A DNA stretch of 64,000 bases from Drosophila pseudoobscura (Eukaryota; Arthropoda; Insecta; Diptera; Drosophilidae), in NCBI RefSeq assembly GCF_009870125.1, contig NC_046680.1, positions 14,713,501-14,777,500 of the forward strand, in the 5' to 3' direction. Shown here in pieces: positions 1-13,155 of this stretch (positions are counted from its first letter, which is position 1; the number at the start of each line of letters is the position of its first letter). Both the position numbers and the translations under genes were made by a program. The notes under the pieces are model-generated. The model saw only the letters and a list, made by a program, of their open reading frames with translations. It was not told the DNA's origin and did no database searches.

Positions 1-228
1 AGAAACAAGAACAACAGAAACCGAAAAAACGATGGTAGAACATTTTAAATAAAACCTTTTTGGCAACTGACTTTTCACTTTATCTACAATTTTATTGCAA
101 CTTTACAGCTTAAATTCCCAATCGTGTTATCAAATTCTCAATTTTACAAACTAATCAAATGCAATTGCGGTACAGGAGATGATTTCCTAATCTCAATCTA
201 AATCTGAATCTGAATCAATGATTGCCAT

Positions 229-2457
229 TCACATGCCATTGTAGGCGGGGCCGCCACCTCCCTCGGGTACCACCCAGTTAATATTCTGCTTGGGATCCTT
301 GATATCACATGTTTTGCAGTGGATGCAGTTTTGAGCGTTGATCTGCAGCTTCATGTTGCCGCCCTCCTCGTTGGGCACGTACTCGTACACGCCGGCGGGG
401 CAGAAACGCTGCTCGGGACCCTCGTACAGAGCCAGGTTGTGATCAACGGGAATGCGGTCGTCCTTCAGCGTGAGATGTGCTGGCTGGTCGCCCTCATGAT
501 TGGTGCCGGTGAGGGCCACCGATGAAAGCAGGTCGAAGGATACCTTGCCATCGGGTTTGGGGTAGACAATGGGCTCACTGGCGCTGGCCAGCTGCAGCGA
601 TTCGTGATCCTGGGGACCGTGCTTCAGGGTCCAGGGCTCCCGGCCGCCCATGAAAATGGAGAAGCCACTCAGGACGAGACCGCCGTACAGGCCCAACGGA
701 TTGTGGAACGAGGGATGGACATTACGCACCTTGTACAGATCCTTCCACACAAATGAATCCTTGATTCTGCATTGAGTGAGTTTCATTACATACATTTCCA
801 TTTAAGTTAATCCATTCCACTCACTTATCCGCGTAGCTTGTCGGCTCCACGCCAGCGGTGGACTGGGAGTCGGCATTGATGGCCTCTAACGCGCTCTCCG
901 CCGCCAGCATGCCACTCTTCATGGCATAGTGGGAGCCCTTGATGCGGGGAACATTTAGAAAACCGGCACTGCAGCCCACCAGGCAGCCGCCGGGGAAGGA
1001 CAACTTCTGGGGTATGCTCTGGTAGCCGCCCTCGTTGATGGCCCGGGCTCCATAGGCAATGCGGGTGGCACCGTCGAATATATCGCGAACCTTGGCATGC
1101 GTCTTGAATCGCTGGAACTCCTGGAACGGACTTAGCCAGGGATTCTTGTAGTTCAGGCCGACCACAAAGCCGACAGCTATCGTAGGGGTGGGCTCGTTCA
1201 GGTGATACAGGAAAGATCCACCATAGGTGAATCGATCCAAGGGCCAGCCAATGGTGTGTTCCACCAAACCGGGCCTGAAACGCATTCCATTATTATAAGA
1301 AATGGTATATTTTCACACTTATAAGGCAGCCACTCACTGATGCTTTTCGGGGGCAATCTCCCAGACCTCTTTCAGACCGATTCCGTAGGCCTGTGGCTCG
1401 CTGCCTTCATTCAAGTTGAACTTTTGCATGACCTGCTTGGTGAGGTGTCCACGACATCCCTCGGCGAAGATGGTGGTCTTCGCATGAAGCTCCATGCCGC
1501 GGGCAAAGGTGTCCTTGGGCGCCCCAGTCTTGGCAATGCCCACATCGTTGGTGGCAATGCCCTTGACGCTGCCGTCCTCGTGGAAGAGCACTTCGGACGC
1601 GGCACAGCCGGGATAGATCTCTACACCCATCGCCTCGGCCTGATCACCAAGCCATTTGACGAGGTGGCCGAGACGCACCACATAGTTTCCATGGTTGTCC
1701 ATGGGCCATCCCTTGAAGATGGGTATGGAGATGCGACCCGAGGAGGTGAGGAAGGAGAAGGTGTCCTTGCTCACGGGCGTGTTCAGCGGGGCGCCCTGCT
1801 CCTGCCAGTCAGGTATCAGTTCGTTCAGCGAGATGGGATCTACAACAGCTCCGGAGAGTATGTGTCCACCCACCTCCGCTGCCTTCTCCACAACGCAGAC
1901 TCGAATCTCCTGCGGGGATAAGAAATGTATGTACGCTGGTCAGCACATCACATCCATCGCCGTATGTGGTTGCCCACTCACCTGATCTTTCTCAGCAGCC
2001 AGCTGCTTGGCCCGGATGGCTGCCGACATGCCCGCTGGTCCCCCTCCAACAATGACAATGTCTACCTCCTCGATGCAGCGCTCCATGTCGACCTCCTTCC
2101 ACCGTCCATCCTTCTCCCGGGGATTCAACGTGTAGTGTGTGGTAATCCTCGGGTATTTGGCGGCCTCTGACACGCTGCGCACTAGGGCGGGCGTGAAGAG
2201 CCTTTGAACTGTTTAGGAGGAGACAGAGAGACAGACAAGAATCAATCACTGGATGAGGGGAAAATTCCATGGCCTGATAAGAACTGACCACAGACTCTAT
2301 CTTTGTCTCGTGTCTTCCGCTGACCAGTCTGTTTTTATTGTTGCACATTGTTTGATCGTCATTTCGGTTATGTAATCCACCAAATTTATTGTCGGGAGAA
2401 AGAGACTGCCCTGGCAAAGATCCACTCACCTCTGTTAATTTTCAGCAGCGCAGACAT
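229..2457 (-). CDS. Etf-QO: Electron transfer flavoprotein-ubiquinone oxidoreductase (ETF-QO), mitochondrial
   Basis: This inner-mitochondrial-membrane enzyme passes electrons from ETF (fatty acid and amino acid oxidation) to ubiquinone. Five coding exons join in frame: 2457-2430, 2208-1982, 1909-1338, 1274-825 and 766-229, giving 604 residues, the usual family length. Residues 1-28 are basic and free of acids until S-E-A-A, as in a transit peptide. The FAD motif VIVGGGPAG lies near residues 61-69. The 4Fe-4S ligands are visible at the C-terminus: C-P-A-G at 548, then C573-x2-C576-x2-C579. The start is the first ATG before a GTGAGT donor. All four introns are short (58-220 nt). A minus-strand AATAAA is at 91-96. 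Orthology to D. melanogaster Etf-QO rests on domain content and on FMRFa being next to it. Confidence 0.95.
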
Positions 2458-2822
2458 ATTTCTTCCTCCTGGCGGCCACTTGCAATGATTTCTAGAGCTT
2501 GGAAAAGGCGGTCACTGCGCTGTGCGGTTCCCGGATATAAATTTATATATATATATGTATTTACACTTTTCCAAAACATACACAAAAGAAGAACAAGAAC
2601 AAGATCAGAGCGATGCAACAGGTTGGACTTTAGACCCCTCTATAGGTAGACTGACGTAGGCGCCGGTGCTAAAGTTCACATGCAATATGTTTACCGTTGA
2701 CTAATGCGCCAATCCACTTCAGATAGCAAGATCTAATTTGGAATCTATTGATAGAATTTGCCAATCCAATCAAAAAAACAGCAATGGATCGAACGCTATC
2801 AGGTGGAAACTGTGGACAGCTG

Positions 2823-3150
2823 ATAAGACATACCGCCTGGCCCTCAGGAATATACCAAAATATACCTTAAATATACTGACGAATTCAAGGTCTATTTAAC
2901 ATATTCCTCATTTTTTATCTTCCGCTGAATATTACCAGCTATATAGAACATTTAGACGTGTCCACATAATTTTAGCCTATTGATGAATAAATTTGCTACA
3001 CAATTAGTTAGTTTTAAGTCCTTGCTTTTATTGTATTTTGACTAAAACAAGGCTTAAACAAAATAGTTCAACAAGAAAAACAGTCGCTATGTTGCGTGTA
3101 AGCCCTAGTATAGGCCTGAGTATACCCTATTTTGTTAATTTTAGATGACA
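2823..3150 (+). repeat. Dispersed AT-rich repeat, copy 1
   Basis: The copy begins near a 'ccctcaggaatatacc' stretch and includes a core with 'ttaccagctatatagaacattta', 'cacataattttagcctattgatgaata' and 'agtccttgcttttattgtattttgac' type segments. The same core recurs at 3478-3700 in this orientation and five times at 15.65-17.16 kb in the opposite orientation. It carries no coding capacity that I can see. It could be a non-autonomous DNA element of the SGM/MITE kind known from obscura-group flies, but the family name is inference. Confidence 0.65.
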
Positions 3151-3477
3151 GTGTAAATATGGTATGAAGATAAAACGTAATAAAGACCTTTTCTCAAGAT
3201 GACAGTTTTTAGACATATTCATGTTTATTATAATTATATTGTATATATATATCTCGATCCTGATACCTATTCTTGGTCCCTGCAAGAAAAAAATAAGCTT
3301 CAAATATCGTTGAAATATGTTTAAAACAGAGTCTAAATTGTTTTTGCCTTCTTTGGAGCCTGGGATGACAAACATATTCACAACTCTATAACATCCATTT
3401 CCCCCAGGGTATGTGTGCATGGACATTGTTGTGAACCGGTTATTACCGATTCTACCCGATTCAAATAAATACTGAAA

Positions 3478-3710
3478 CATACCGTATCATTTGAAAAATA
3501 TACCGTAAATATACTGACGGCTACAAGTTCTTTTTTACATATTCCTCGTTTTTGGATTTTCCGTCGAATATTACCAGCTATATAGAACATTTGCCGTGCC
3601 CACATAATTTTATACGATTTGTGAATCAATTTTTTACTTAACTGGCTCTTAATACATGCTTTTATTGGATCTTGCCCAAAAAAAAAGGTTTTAGAGAAAA
3701 AGGTCAACAA
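3478..3710 (+). repeat. Dispersed AT-rich repeat, copy 2
   Basis: This is a second, slightly diverged copy of the repeat at 2823-3150, in the same orientation. It starts with 'ataccgtaaatatactgacgg' and keeps the 'attaccagctatatagaaca' and 'cacataatttta' landmarks. The two copies begin about 650 bp apart. Confidence 0.65.
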
Positions 3711-4617
3711 AAAAAATAGTGGCAGTGACATTGTGGCGAGAAAAAGTCCCTCAACGAAGAGAGGATATCCCATCACAAAATAGAGAGCAAATCCAAAAAA
3801 AAAGAGAGCAAGTCCCACCCAACTTGACCGCCAAATAGAAATTGTTTGAAAGTGAATGAGCGATAAGGATTTGAATGCAATCCATTGGAAAAAAATTGTG
3901 CACGGAAGTACTGAATATTGAAAATATTGAAACCTGTAGACAGTTGAGCGACAACAACAACACGAATGGAAAGTTCGCCTTAGCTAACCGACTTTATTTC
4001 AATTAGGTGATTAACTTGAGATAAGCCGCGGAAAACAATGCTTTTTGAGAATTCTCCTTATATCTCCATTCTTCCTCTCTACTATAAAAAAAATGACCAC
4101 GATATCTTTCACCTGAACGCTAAAATCTTGAAAGTTTATAATGTTCGTGGGTATATTTGAAAAACCCGCGCTTCGTCCATAGCCTCCTCTATACGTGACT
4201 CACATCTCTATAAACAAGTGGCACAGCTCTGCCAGATCTTCTGGATTAATTTGAATTTTGAAAATATGGATAGTGTTTTGACCATTCTTTATTTTAATTC
4301 GAAAGGACTTGTTCACAACATTTCAATGCATTTCAAATGAAACTATACATATATATTCGATTAAGTTTGTATTTATATGTAGTATTTGTGGAGTGTCAAC
4401 TTTTAATTTGATCAGATCAAAGCGTGGTGAATTTTTAATCCAGCCCCATTAAAAATTCACACCCTAGGCGTTTATCAAGTGTTTGACGAGGGAAGAGGGC
4501 AATACGTATTTTAAGAGTTATATATTTCAATACATTTCATATCATAATCATTACATTCCGAGCGTGGTCTTGTCAGATAATATTTACATGGATGAGAACT
4601 ATGGTAGGGGTGTTTCT

Positions 4618-5679
4618 CTACTGACCGTAGAACTGTTCTTGTTCCACGCTCCCACCCTCAGCTGTGTGTTCGGTCTGTTCGCCGCTCTTGGACTGCCGCT
4701 GCTGTTCCTGTTTCCTGAACAGAATAGTCATGGCCTTGTCCACGGGACTCCGTTCGCCGGGCTGGTTGCTGGCTGGCTGCGACTTTGTCTGGTTCGACTC
4801 GGGAGCTCCTGAAGCGGGTGGGGCAGCCGGATTGGAGCTCTTCCCAAAGCGCATGAAGTTCGAGTCCATCTTGCCATAGCGCTCAAACTCTGGGGGAGCA
4901 GAGCGTCCGAATCGCATAAAGTTGTCTGGCCGGCCGAACCGCATGAAGTCCTGCTTGGGACTTCGCAGCTCTTCGTGAGAACTGCGTCCGAGTCTCATGA
5001 AGTTGTCCGACCGTCCAAAGCGCATGAAGTCCGATGGAGTCCTGCCGAATCGCATAAAGTCCGAGGGGGTCCGGCCAAACCGCATAAAGTCCGAGGGGGT
5101 CCGGCCAAACCGCATAAAATCAGAGGGATCCCGGCCGAAACGCATAAAGTCCTGTTTCGGATCCCGGCCGAAGCGCATAAAGTCCTGCTTCGGAACCCTG
5201 CCGAATCGCATAAAATCCTGCTTGGGATCGCGACTATAGCGATCCATGTCAGACCGCTTCACCATACCCTCTTCCCCATCAGAGCCATAGCTTTCTTCTG
5301 GAGGCATCTGCTCCGCCTGCCGCTTGCCAAAGTGCATGAAGTTATCCTGCAGGGACCTACGCTTGGCCTCCAGCTCCGGATCGTACTTAAGGCGCTGCCT
5401 TCGGCCGTGCTTCTGGAAACGCAGAATCACCGAATTCCTGGCATAGTCGATGCCTATGGCCGAGATGGGGTACCGAAACTCCAGTTCTGTTTGATCCGGC
5501 TTCTCTTCGGCATCTTGAAGGATTTCCCTATGGCCCGTCTGAAAACTGGAGCCCTGATCCGCATCCGTGTCTGACTCCAGCAGGGCATTCGAACCGAAAT
5601 TGGGCGACTCAATGATCTCGCTGTGGATGGCCGACTGCATCTGGTAGAGCGCCAGCAGGAACATCAAGGCAATGCCCAT
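4618..5679 (-). CDS. FMRFa: FMRFamide neuropeptide precursor
   Basis: This is a secreted precursor of amidated neuropeptides acting on muscle and neuroendocrine targets. The 353-residue product has a signal peptide ([13 protein letters not shown]...). Between about 5350 and 4860 it carries 13 peptide units, each ending in G before a basic cleavage site. Ten end in FMRFG: DPKQD x2, VPKQD, DPSD, TPSD x3, SPKQD, PDN and MDSN. One is [10 protein letters not shown], one is SDNFMRLG and one is a degenerate [10 protein letters not shown]. The start is the ATG at 5679-5677, which follows a splice acceptor (tttcag ending at 5685) by five bases, so the 5' UTR exon lies further upstream as in D. melanogaster. 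The upstream in-frame ATG at 5733 falls in that intron and was not used. Confidence 0.97.
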   Translation of the reverse strand: MGIALMFLLALYQMQSAIHSEIIESPNFGSNALLESDTDADQGSSFQTGHREILQDAEEKPDQTELEFRYPISAIGIDYARNSVILRFQKHGRRQRLKYDPELEAKRRSLQDNFMHFGKRQAEQMPPEESYGSDGEEGMVKRSDMDRYSRDPKQDFMRFGRVPKQDFMRFGRDPKQDFMRFGRDPSDFMRFGRTPSDFMRFGRTPSDFMRFGRTPSDFMRFGRSDNFMRLGRSSHEELRSPKQDFMRFGRPDNFMRFGRSAPPEFERYGKMDSNFMRFGKSSNPAAPPASGAPESNQTKSQPASNQPGERSPVDKAMTILFRKQEQQRQSKSGEQTEHTAEGGSVEQEQFYGQ

Positions 5680-7033
5680 CTTGTCTGAAAGATGAACCAA
5701 GAGAGAGTGGGAATTAATTACCAGTTGGCCCAAGATGCCACCGCAGATTATCTATTGCAACTTTTAATCACATTAACGCTGGCGGCCGAACGTCCATTTT
5801 ACTTAGGGGGCAACTGTAGCTTAGCCAGAAGATGCCTACATCTTGCAAACCCTTCCCTTCCCCCATTCCTTACTCAACTGCAGAAAAAGTGTCCCGCTAA
5901 TTAAGCATCATAATATTTATGGCCGGAGCTATGGCTGTTAAAAGTTAACCAACCGCATTAAAGCCACAGCAACAGGAGCCCCAGGCCCTCCCTCCACATT
6001 GGCACCTAGCCCAAACAACAGGCGGATGAGAGTTTACAGGCATTAACACTTGTTGGCCACGGCACAAGTCGCTAACCAAAGGGAGTGCGAGTGGCTGTGG
6101 ATGTGGCTGTGGATGTGTATGGGGGTGTTGATGTATGACGTCCGGAGGATGCCACAGTAGGGCCATTAGAGATGCAAATGATTATGGCTTTTGGATATGG
6201 TGACGGTGCTCAGTTCTGGTGTTATTACGATGGTGCTCTGCCTCGGCCTGCCCTCCTGCTTATGGCAAACTGATCCGTTGGGTGGCATTCAACTGAACGA
6301 GCTGCTGCTGTGTTGATGCATCTGCATGGCAAAGACAAAGACCCCTTTCAGATGAAGATGAACAGACTGCCATATTCTCGCAGTCGCTCTTAGCCACGCC
6401 AGCGTTAAACCTTTGCCAGCAGGCGGCCAAATTAACACTCAGCCCAAAGACTTCTCTGTGACTGTGTGATTTTGATTGCTCCAAAAAGAAATAATGTAGA
6501 AAACCTGCTCAGACAACTCGGGACAGACAAAAAACAGAAAAAACTTGACCTCCAACTTGGCTGATGAGCGGACTTCGCAACCTGAGCATTAGCATTAACA
6601 CACATTTTGTCTGTCTCCGTACTTTGTACTTGCTTAATTTTGAGTCTCCCGAACAATCAGGACTGGTATTCAGTCATTCTGGCTGGGCAAGCAGCGAAAA
6701 ATTTGAATAAAAATTTGACCAATTAATCGCTGTTCACACCTCTACAATAGCCACTGCAAGTGCAGCGGTTTCTGGTTGCGGCTAGAGATTGCCACATGGG
6801 GTACTCAAGGGTCCAGCTGCAATAAAACACCAAAAACCAGACATCATTTCATTTATGAACAGCGGGCAAATATGATGCAAGCAATGACATGAGGCACTTC
6901 TGGACGGAGCGACAGACGACCACTCCAAAAGCCAGGAATCAACGATTGTGAAGTGGGTAGACGGCAATTGCCAAACGTCTGATTGATTTGCGATGCCGAA
7001 ATGTGCATTTAAAATTCATAAATGTAAGCTGCT

Positions 7034-7067
7034 ACGAGTATACGAGTATACGAGTATAGTATACGAG
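7034..7067. repeat. Short tandem repeat (ACGAGTAT)n
   Basis: Four imperfect copies of the 8-10 bp unit 'acgagtat' occur in a row. Confidence 0.8.
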
Positions 7068-10000
7068 TGTGTGCCTTGTGCGTGCCTTCTGTTCTGTGTA
7101 ATCTCCTTATTCCTTCCGCGGAACAGTGAAACAGTGAAGCTGGGTGGTGGGTGGTGGGTGCTGGCGTATCAATAACGCACTCGTTAATTTGCTTAGCCAT
7201 CGATATGTCGGATGGGACTTTGTAGTTTGAGACAGGTGTAACCTGATTTACATGGTATATGAGAGATATGCGGCATGAGATACCTTTGAAGTGGCTCCTC
7301 CGACTGCTCCGCCCAGTCGTCCTGTTCTTGGGAGCATTTAAAAATCATTTGTCAGGTGGGTCCTGCTACTGGGGACAAGTGCCAAGACAAATGATTGTCG
7401 CGGGCCATTCCGGTTGTCAGGGTAGATGTGAGATGCGATGCGATGAGATGAGCCAGTGCCACAGATACTCGTAAATCAAAAACGTTGCACTAAGACTCTT
7501 AAATGTCATATGTATTTTCCATGGAAAAAGTGTGGATGCAAATGAAAATCTAGTGACGCTCTGCGGCTGGCTGCCTCTACTGTCTTGTCGTCTCTCCTTT
7601 CCGCGCCACCAAAGTGCAGTCATAAATATTTCAATTTGCTTTCATTAACCAAAACGACTGTTGATGACGGTGACTATTTGTTTCCCTCGTGTATCGGGTA
7701 TCGTTGTTCGGATGTGTGCGGGTGTTCGGATGCAGAGGACCTATGTATAGCTCTCATTATAAGGTGGGTGATGCACACGTCTACCTACCAACACAATCCC
7801 CACAAAGTTCTCGAAATGGAATAATGTATAATCTGCAGCTTTTCTACTTAGATGGGGAGTTACATTAAATTACTTTGAAGTGTATATTTAATATGTATTC
7901 AAATACTCGGCTTTTGAGGGTAAAAAATATATATTTTTAGCGAATAAAATAAGTATATGAGAAAAAGTTAAGCTAAGGCTTCAATGCATGAGTTGCATGA
8001 TACATTTAAAAAATACACAGTTTTCACGAAAAACCTTGTTAATTGATTAAATAATTGTTAATAAGCTGTTTTTAACACGAGTGAAAATTTTCGTAGGCAC
8101 CAGCATAAAATTGTAATCTCAAAATGAATTTGTAAAACTACAAAATATACAAAATGACACCCACTTAAAATATATATTCCAGAAATAGTGCAAAATGATG
8201 AGACTGTATATCTCAATGCAATTACACAATAATAAATTGATTTAATCTTAATAATATTTCTGGCAAAGAAGAGTCAAAAAAGCTAGTGTTGTGGCCGGTG
8301 TAGTTTTCTTCCGAAATGACGTCGGTTAATGGACTAATTAATGCCGCACTGATATGGTTCTTGGCTCTGGTGCAAGGCTCAATTTCAATAGATTTTGTGC
8401 AATTAACCAATCACACCAGTCAGGGGATGCCACATTTCACAGTAATTAGCCTACCCACCTGTCTTCTGGGGCCACAAAAGGCTGGCTCTGGAGGACTAGA
8501 TTATGCCGCTCGTGCGTATCTCTGGATGCCACACATACACACACACACACTTGTTGTCCGGGCGAATGTAAAACTGTTCTGTGCAAATGTTTGGCGAAAC
8601 ATCCTGCTTTATATGGGGTCCTTTGCGAGGGACCGTGGGCGAGTGGTGCGAAACTTCTCTTGCTGCTGCTGTTGCTGCCTTCGTCAGGAGGTGCGTGTGG
8701 GTACAAGCAACAAGTGTTGCAGCAACATGTTTCACGAACAGAGATCCCACCCCCCCAACTTTTGGGGGCTGTTAGAACGGGAATTGCATGGCCTCTCGGA
8801 TATCTGTTTGCCGTGGGATGAATACAGTTTTTTTAATGGCTAAATGCAGATTACCTGCAACAGCAGACCGGAAGGAGACCTTGACAATGTCCATCTCTGG
8901 TCCATGGACTGCGGTCTGCCCTTGCCCAGATATGTTTGTCATGACTGTCATGCATTCTCGTACCCGGAGTGCTGTCAGCCAGACAAAGGCCAGGCCAGAT
9001 TCATTGTGTGCACTTCATTCAACATCAACATTCAACCAACAAAAACAGTACCAGCAATGACGTAGCAACATTTTGACGCCAGTTTGCTGGTTACTGGAGC
9101 TCCAAATTGTATGCAAATCGCCCACAATTGTTATGTTACGCCCACTTTTAAGTTCCAGAAGGAACAGCAGTAGCCGGAGCAGCAGCCGGGGCAGCAGCCG
9201 GGGGCAGAAGCAGTGGCATCAGCAGGGGAAGGAGTAGCCTCGCCTGGCACGTCCAATTAGCCATCGGCGAGTGGATCGTCTACGTGTTCGTATGCGCTAT
9301 AATTTGCCCTCGGTCGCATCGTTTATAGAGCTTTATGGCCATGTAACGGGATACGTTGTGGCGCCTGTGGCAAGCATTTTTCAGCCCTGTCCCTGTCCCT
9401 GTCTTTGTCTCAGGCCCCTCCTCTTGGGTGGGGCTGCGAAACTGTTCAAAGGCGGAAGTCTATAATTAGAGCCACACTTTGAAAGGCCAAAGTTTTGAAG
9501 ACAAGTCTGCCAGTTAGCCCAATTCTGTCTCTGTATCTGTGCGTGTTGTTTCTTGTACGTACGTACTATGCCCGTTTTATCAATGACTTTGTCCACTGGG
9601 CATGATGAGGCAGAAATGTGTCAGGTCCATTGTCATGTATACAAGCAGATACAGATACGTCTGGCTTAATGTGTTGGATGCTCACTTTACGATCGGCCAA
9701 AATCAATAGAAACCAGTTTGGATACTTAAACATGCTGATGGCTTCATTTGCATAAATCGCTGCGGAAAACGAAACCAAAGTCACTGGGAAACGAAACAGA
9801 AATGACAATCGAAATGACCAACTCAAGTTCAAAGCGGTTTGTTGACCAAGCCACGATCTTCGACGTGTGCCAGTCCCCAGTTACTGGCCAAAATGATGCT
9901 TCGATGGGTTGCCTTTGCCCCGAGATGAGGTGTGCACTTGAGGTCGCTTTAAATCAATCGTAAGCATAGCAACAGTTAAGGATTGCAAGGCTTCTTTGGA

Positions 10001-10629
10001 CACACTCTCTCCGTTTGGCTTTTTTAACATTCGTACAGAGGGCAATAGCTTTTTCAATTATCAATAGCCATTTCAACAATCTGGCTATGATTAGCGTGAC
10101 TAACTGCTTTGTAATGCAGCTAACACATAAACTGCTCGCTGTAGTGCCACTAAAAGTGTATCTTTATGCTACCATTGTAATAGTCGATCTTTAACGGTAT
10201 CTAATGCTTCGGAGAGCCTTTCGTTAATATTTGATTAGCCATAGCCCTGGCTAAAAATAGAGCCAAAACCACACCACGACGATATTTCGGTGTCAATGCC
10301 ATTGTCAAATTTTTGTCTGCTCTTCTATCTGTCACGCTTCCAATGGCCGTCTCCATCGCCGGGCTGCAGTCCAACGAAATTTATGATTGTGTGCCGAATC
10401 CGCGCGCATTTGCCTAACAACTGTAACTAACAAACTCTGTCTAATTAATGGCCAGCGCAATGGAGATTTATGCAGGCCATAAAGGCGGGCCGGGGCCGGG
10501 CCGTGCCAGATTGGTTCGGATTCAGTAGCCAAAGCGGCCGCAGTAGTTTTCCCTATTCGGGGGAGGACACACACTGCGTATGCGCAACGTCTGGCCATCA
10601 TCGCTTGGCCCACAAATTGATGGCTTGAC

Positions 10630-10667
10630 CAGCAGCAGCAGCAACAGCAGCAACAGCACCACCACCA
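10630..10667. repeat. CAG/CAA trinucleotide tract
   Basis: An imperfect CAG/CAA run lies in non-coding DNA. It gives artefactual Ser- or Cys-rich open frames on both strands. Confidence 0.8.
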
Positions 10668-13155
10668 GATGCACAGTTTCATCATGTTCTGAGTGCATGG
10701 CGGATGTGAGTATCCAAAGCAAATGTGCCGCTGAGCAGGTAAACATCGACCGTCTCAGAGTCGAACCCAGAGCCAGGTGAGAAAGCGCCGCACAGTAGTC
10801 GAAACCTCTGACCGTTGACTGCTGCTGCTGGCGCTGGCGCTGCTGAATGGTGGAGCGGGACTGGGGGAAGCCCGCTCTCTCGTTGCACGCTCTTTGCATA
10901 TGCTCGTATGTTCGTATGGTATGTCACTTCTCTCTGGCTCTCCTCTGGGTTTTGGTGTGTCTGTGTGTTCCGCTAGCCTCTGTAGATCTGTGGCCCCTCT
11001 GACTGTGTATCTGTACGTCTGTGCATCTGTGTGTGCCTTAACTAGCTTGATACATAGTTTAGCCTAAAGTTGTTTTCGTTTTATTTTCTATTAAGTTTGT
11101 TTCGAGTGCACGACTCTTTCTGTGGATGCCGCAGCCAGGTCTGATCAGTTTGTGTTTAGCATTTGGTGTGTGCAGGTCAACACCCGGAAGAAATATCGGC
11201 ATCCGTGTACTGAGTACTGAGTAGCTGAATATCTGAGTATCTGTGTGTATTTTCGTCCGGCCAAAGGGTTTTTCTCCACCATTGTCAATTGAAGGTGCCA
11301 ACTGCTTGCTTGGATAATTCTGCATATAAAACAGCAATCAATTGATCGGCTTATTGATGAAAAAATTAAATAATTAATGTGATTTCCATTCAAAAGGGGA
11401 CTTTGTATTGGACTACTTACAATAGATTTAAGCGGCATTTAAGTCCAGTTCAAGGCGTGCGAGTCGAAGTGCAAAGTTTGTTGTAAGAAATACAATTTGA
11501 GAGGAATGTCCGTGTCCTTATTTTCTGGTCTCATGATATAAAACAAATGCCAGTAAACTTTATATTCAATTAGCCAATAACGTTAGTTTTCCACTCCTTG
11601 GTTTCCCTGATTATTAATCGCATCGTTGACATCTCTGTTCAGGCCAAAACTGGTTGCCCAACCGTGGCCAAAAGAAAAGAAACACACAGAGCAGAAAGCA
11701 TTTTTCGGCTATTACGAAATTGTGTCTTGGCTTCGACTAAGCCCCCCACCCAAACACCAGACTCCTGGCCCCAAACTCCTGCCTCCACTCCAATCTGCAA
11801 TCCCAGTGCCAGTGCCAATTCGAGTGCCACCTCATGTTGCTTACATTCTTCTCGAGCGGTTGCAGCTGTTGATCCGTCCATGCAATGCCTGCATCAACAA
11901 TAACCACTGCTGTGAATTGTAGATAGATCCCCATTGATTCCCCTTAGACTCGCAGTCATGACTGGCAGAAAGACCTGACAGAGATGCAAAGATGGAAACG
12001 TTTACGGACTCTGCCTTAGGAAAGTTCCGATGGCAACCAGATTGTAGATCTGAAACTACAATAATTGCTACATGTACTAACACGAGACAAGCGGGTCAAC
12101 AGGCAGTCTGGCAGTCGCGTTTAGTGGTTAACCAGGCTAACAGTAGGCCTGGCCTGCCCTCTGCCCAAGGGAATTTCACTTTCAAAAATCACGTTCGCTT
12201 CTCAAGTCTTTGGTATCAAACGGAATTATACGTATGGTCTGCAGCTTAATTATTTTGATCTTGGCCTGGCCCCGGGGCTTTTCCATTCTTTTGCCACTGT
12301 CGCTGTTGATCTGCCAATGCTATAGTCATTAACGCCTTTTATTTAGGCCCAAGACATTCAGGCCGTTTACAAAATTGCATCAAAAGTTAGCGGCCATAAA
12401 AAAGTAGATCTGAAACTATACCCAAGCTTCGTTGTTTGTTTTTATGGCCAAGTCCGAGTCGGACCTGGCTTCAGTGTCAAGTTTCAGTAGCAGTTGGAGC
12501 GGTAGGCGGTTCGGATTATTAGGTATCACATCCCATATCTCATTGCTTTCCATTGCTGGGTGGGTCCGCTCTATAGTCTGGGGTCCAAGTCCGTTTATTC
12601 CAATCGCCATGTGGTGTTGTGGGTCACTGTGTCGGTGGACGGCTTTCGATCGGATGTAAGTCAACAACTTGAAGGACACACAACGGTGATGGTGCCCAGG
12701 GCAGGTTTTCTTATGTCCGCTGCAGTGCATTGGACATGCCCGAGCGCACTGGCAGGCAAGCTCATGGCTCATATCAGTATCGGGGCGGCATGCGGCATGT
12801 GGCATGCGGCATGAGGCACAGATGTGGCAATCGCCAAAGTGCCGTAATTCAAAATTGGTGTCGGTTCGCTTGCCCACTCGATGGTCACTGCGTTGACACT
12901 GCATGGATTGGGGACAGCGCCAGCGGAGTGTGGCTGAAAGCGGCTGTGATCTGCGTTTGTCGCCTGGCCGAGTCTCGGACTGGTTGTTGCCACATAACAG
13001 GCCCGGACAACTTTACGACCAAGATCAAATGAAATTAAAAGTGCACTTGGCTATGATGTGACAATTACGTGACGAGGCTTCCATTTCCATATCTGACAGA
13101 GAATCAACACATACATCATCCTCATCGCCATCGTCAAAGACATCATAAGCCAGAG

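Larger units (their letters stand above)
2458..4617. other. Etf-QO upstream region and repeat copies, no gene seen
   Basis: The first few hundred bases should hold the Etf-QO promoter and 5' UTR. From about 2.82 kb the DNA is AT-rich and holds two copies of a dispersed repeat (separate entries). Open frames here, such as a hydrophobic minus-strand frame at 3378-3818, run through repeat and poly-A/T sequence and show no family signature. From 3.9 to 4.5 kb I see only AT-rich spacer. Confidence 0.6.
5685..13155. other. FMRFa 5' intron/upstream DNA and reductase promoter; no coding gene seen
   Basis: These 7.4 kb lack any open frame with a recognisable domain or splice pattern. The region should hold the FMRFa 5' exon and its neuron-specific enhancers on one side and the promoter of the plus-strand reductase on the other. 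Simple sequence is frequent: TGTGGATGTGGC runs near 6085-6120, an ACGAGTAT tandem at 7034-7067, CA repeats near 8529-8550, GCAGC runs at 9165-9230 and a CAG/CAA tract at 10630-10667. Confidence 0.55.

Noticed and set aside
3378-3818. Hydrophobic minus-strand frame of 146 codons
   Set aside because: Poly-A/T runs inside a repeat copy produce Phe/Leu-rich text. No conserved pattern.
4975-5574. Plus-strand frame of 199 codons opposite FMRFa
   Set aside because: It is the antisense shadow of the FMRFamide repeat array.
10332-10927. Cys-, Ser- or Ala-rich frames on both strands near 10.6 kb
   Set aside because: They arise from a CAG/CAA tract; no signal peptide, domain or splice context.
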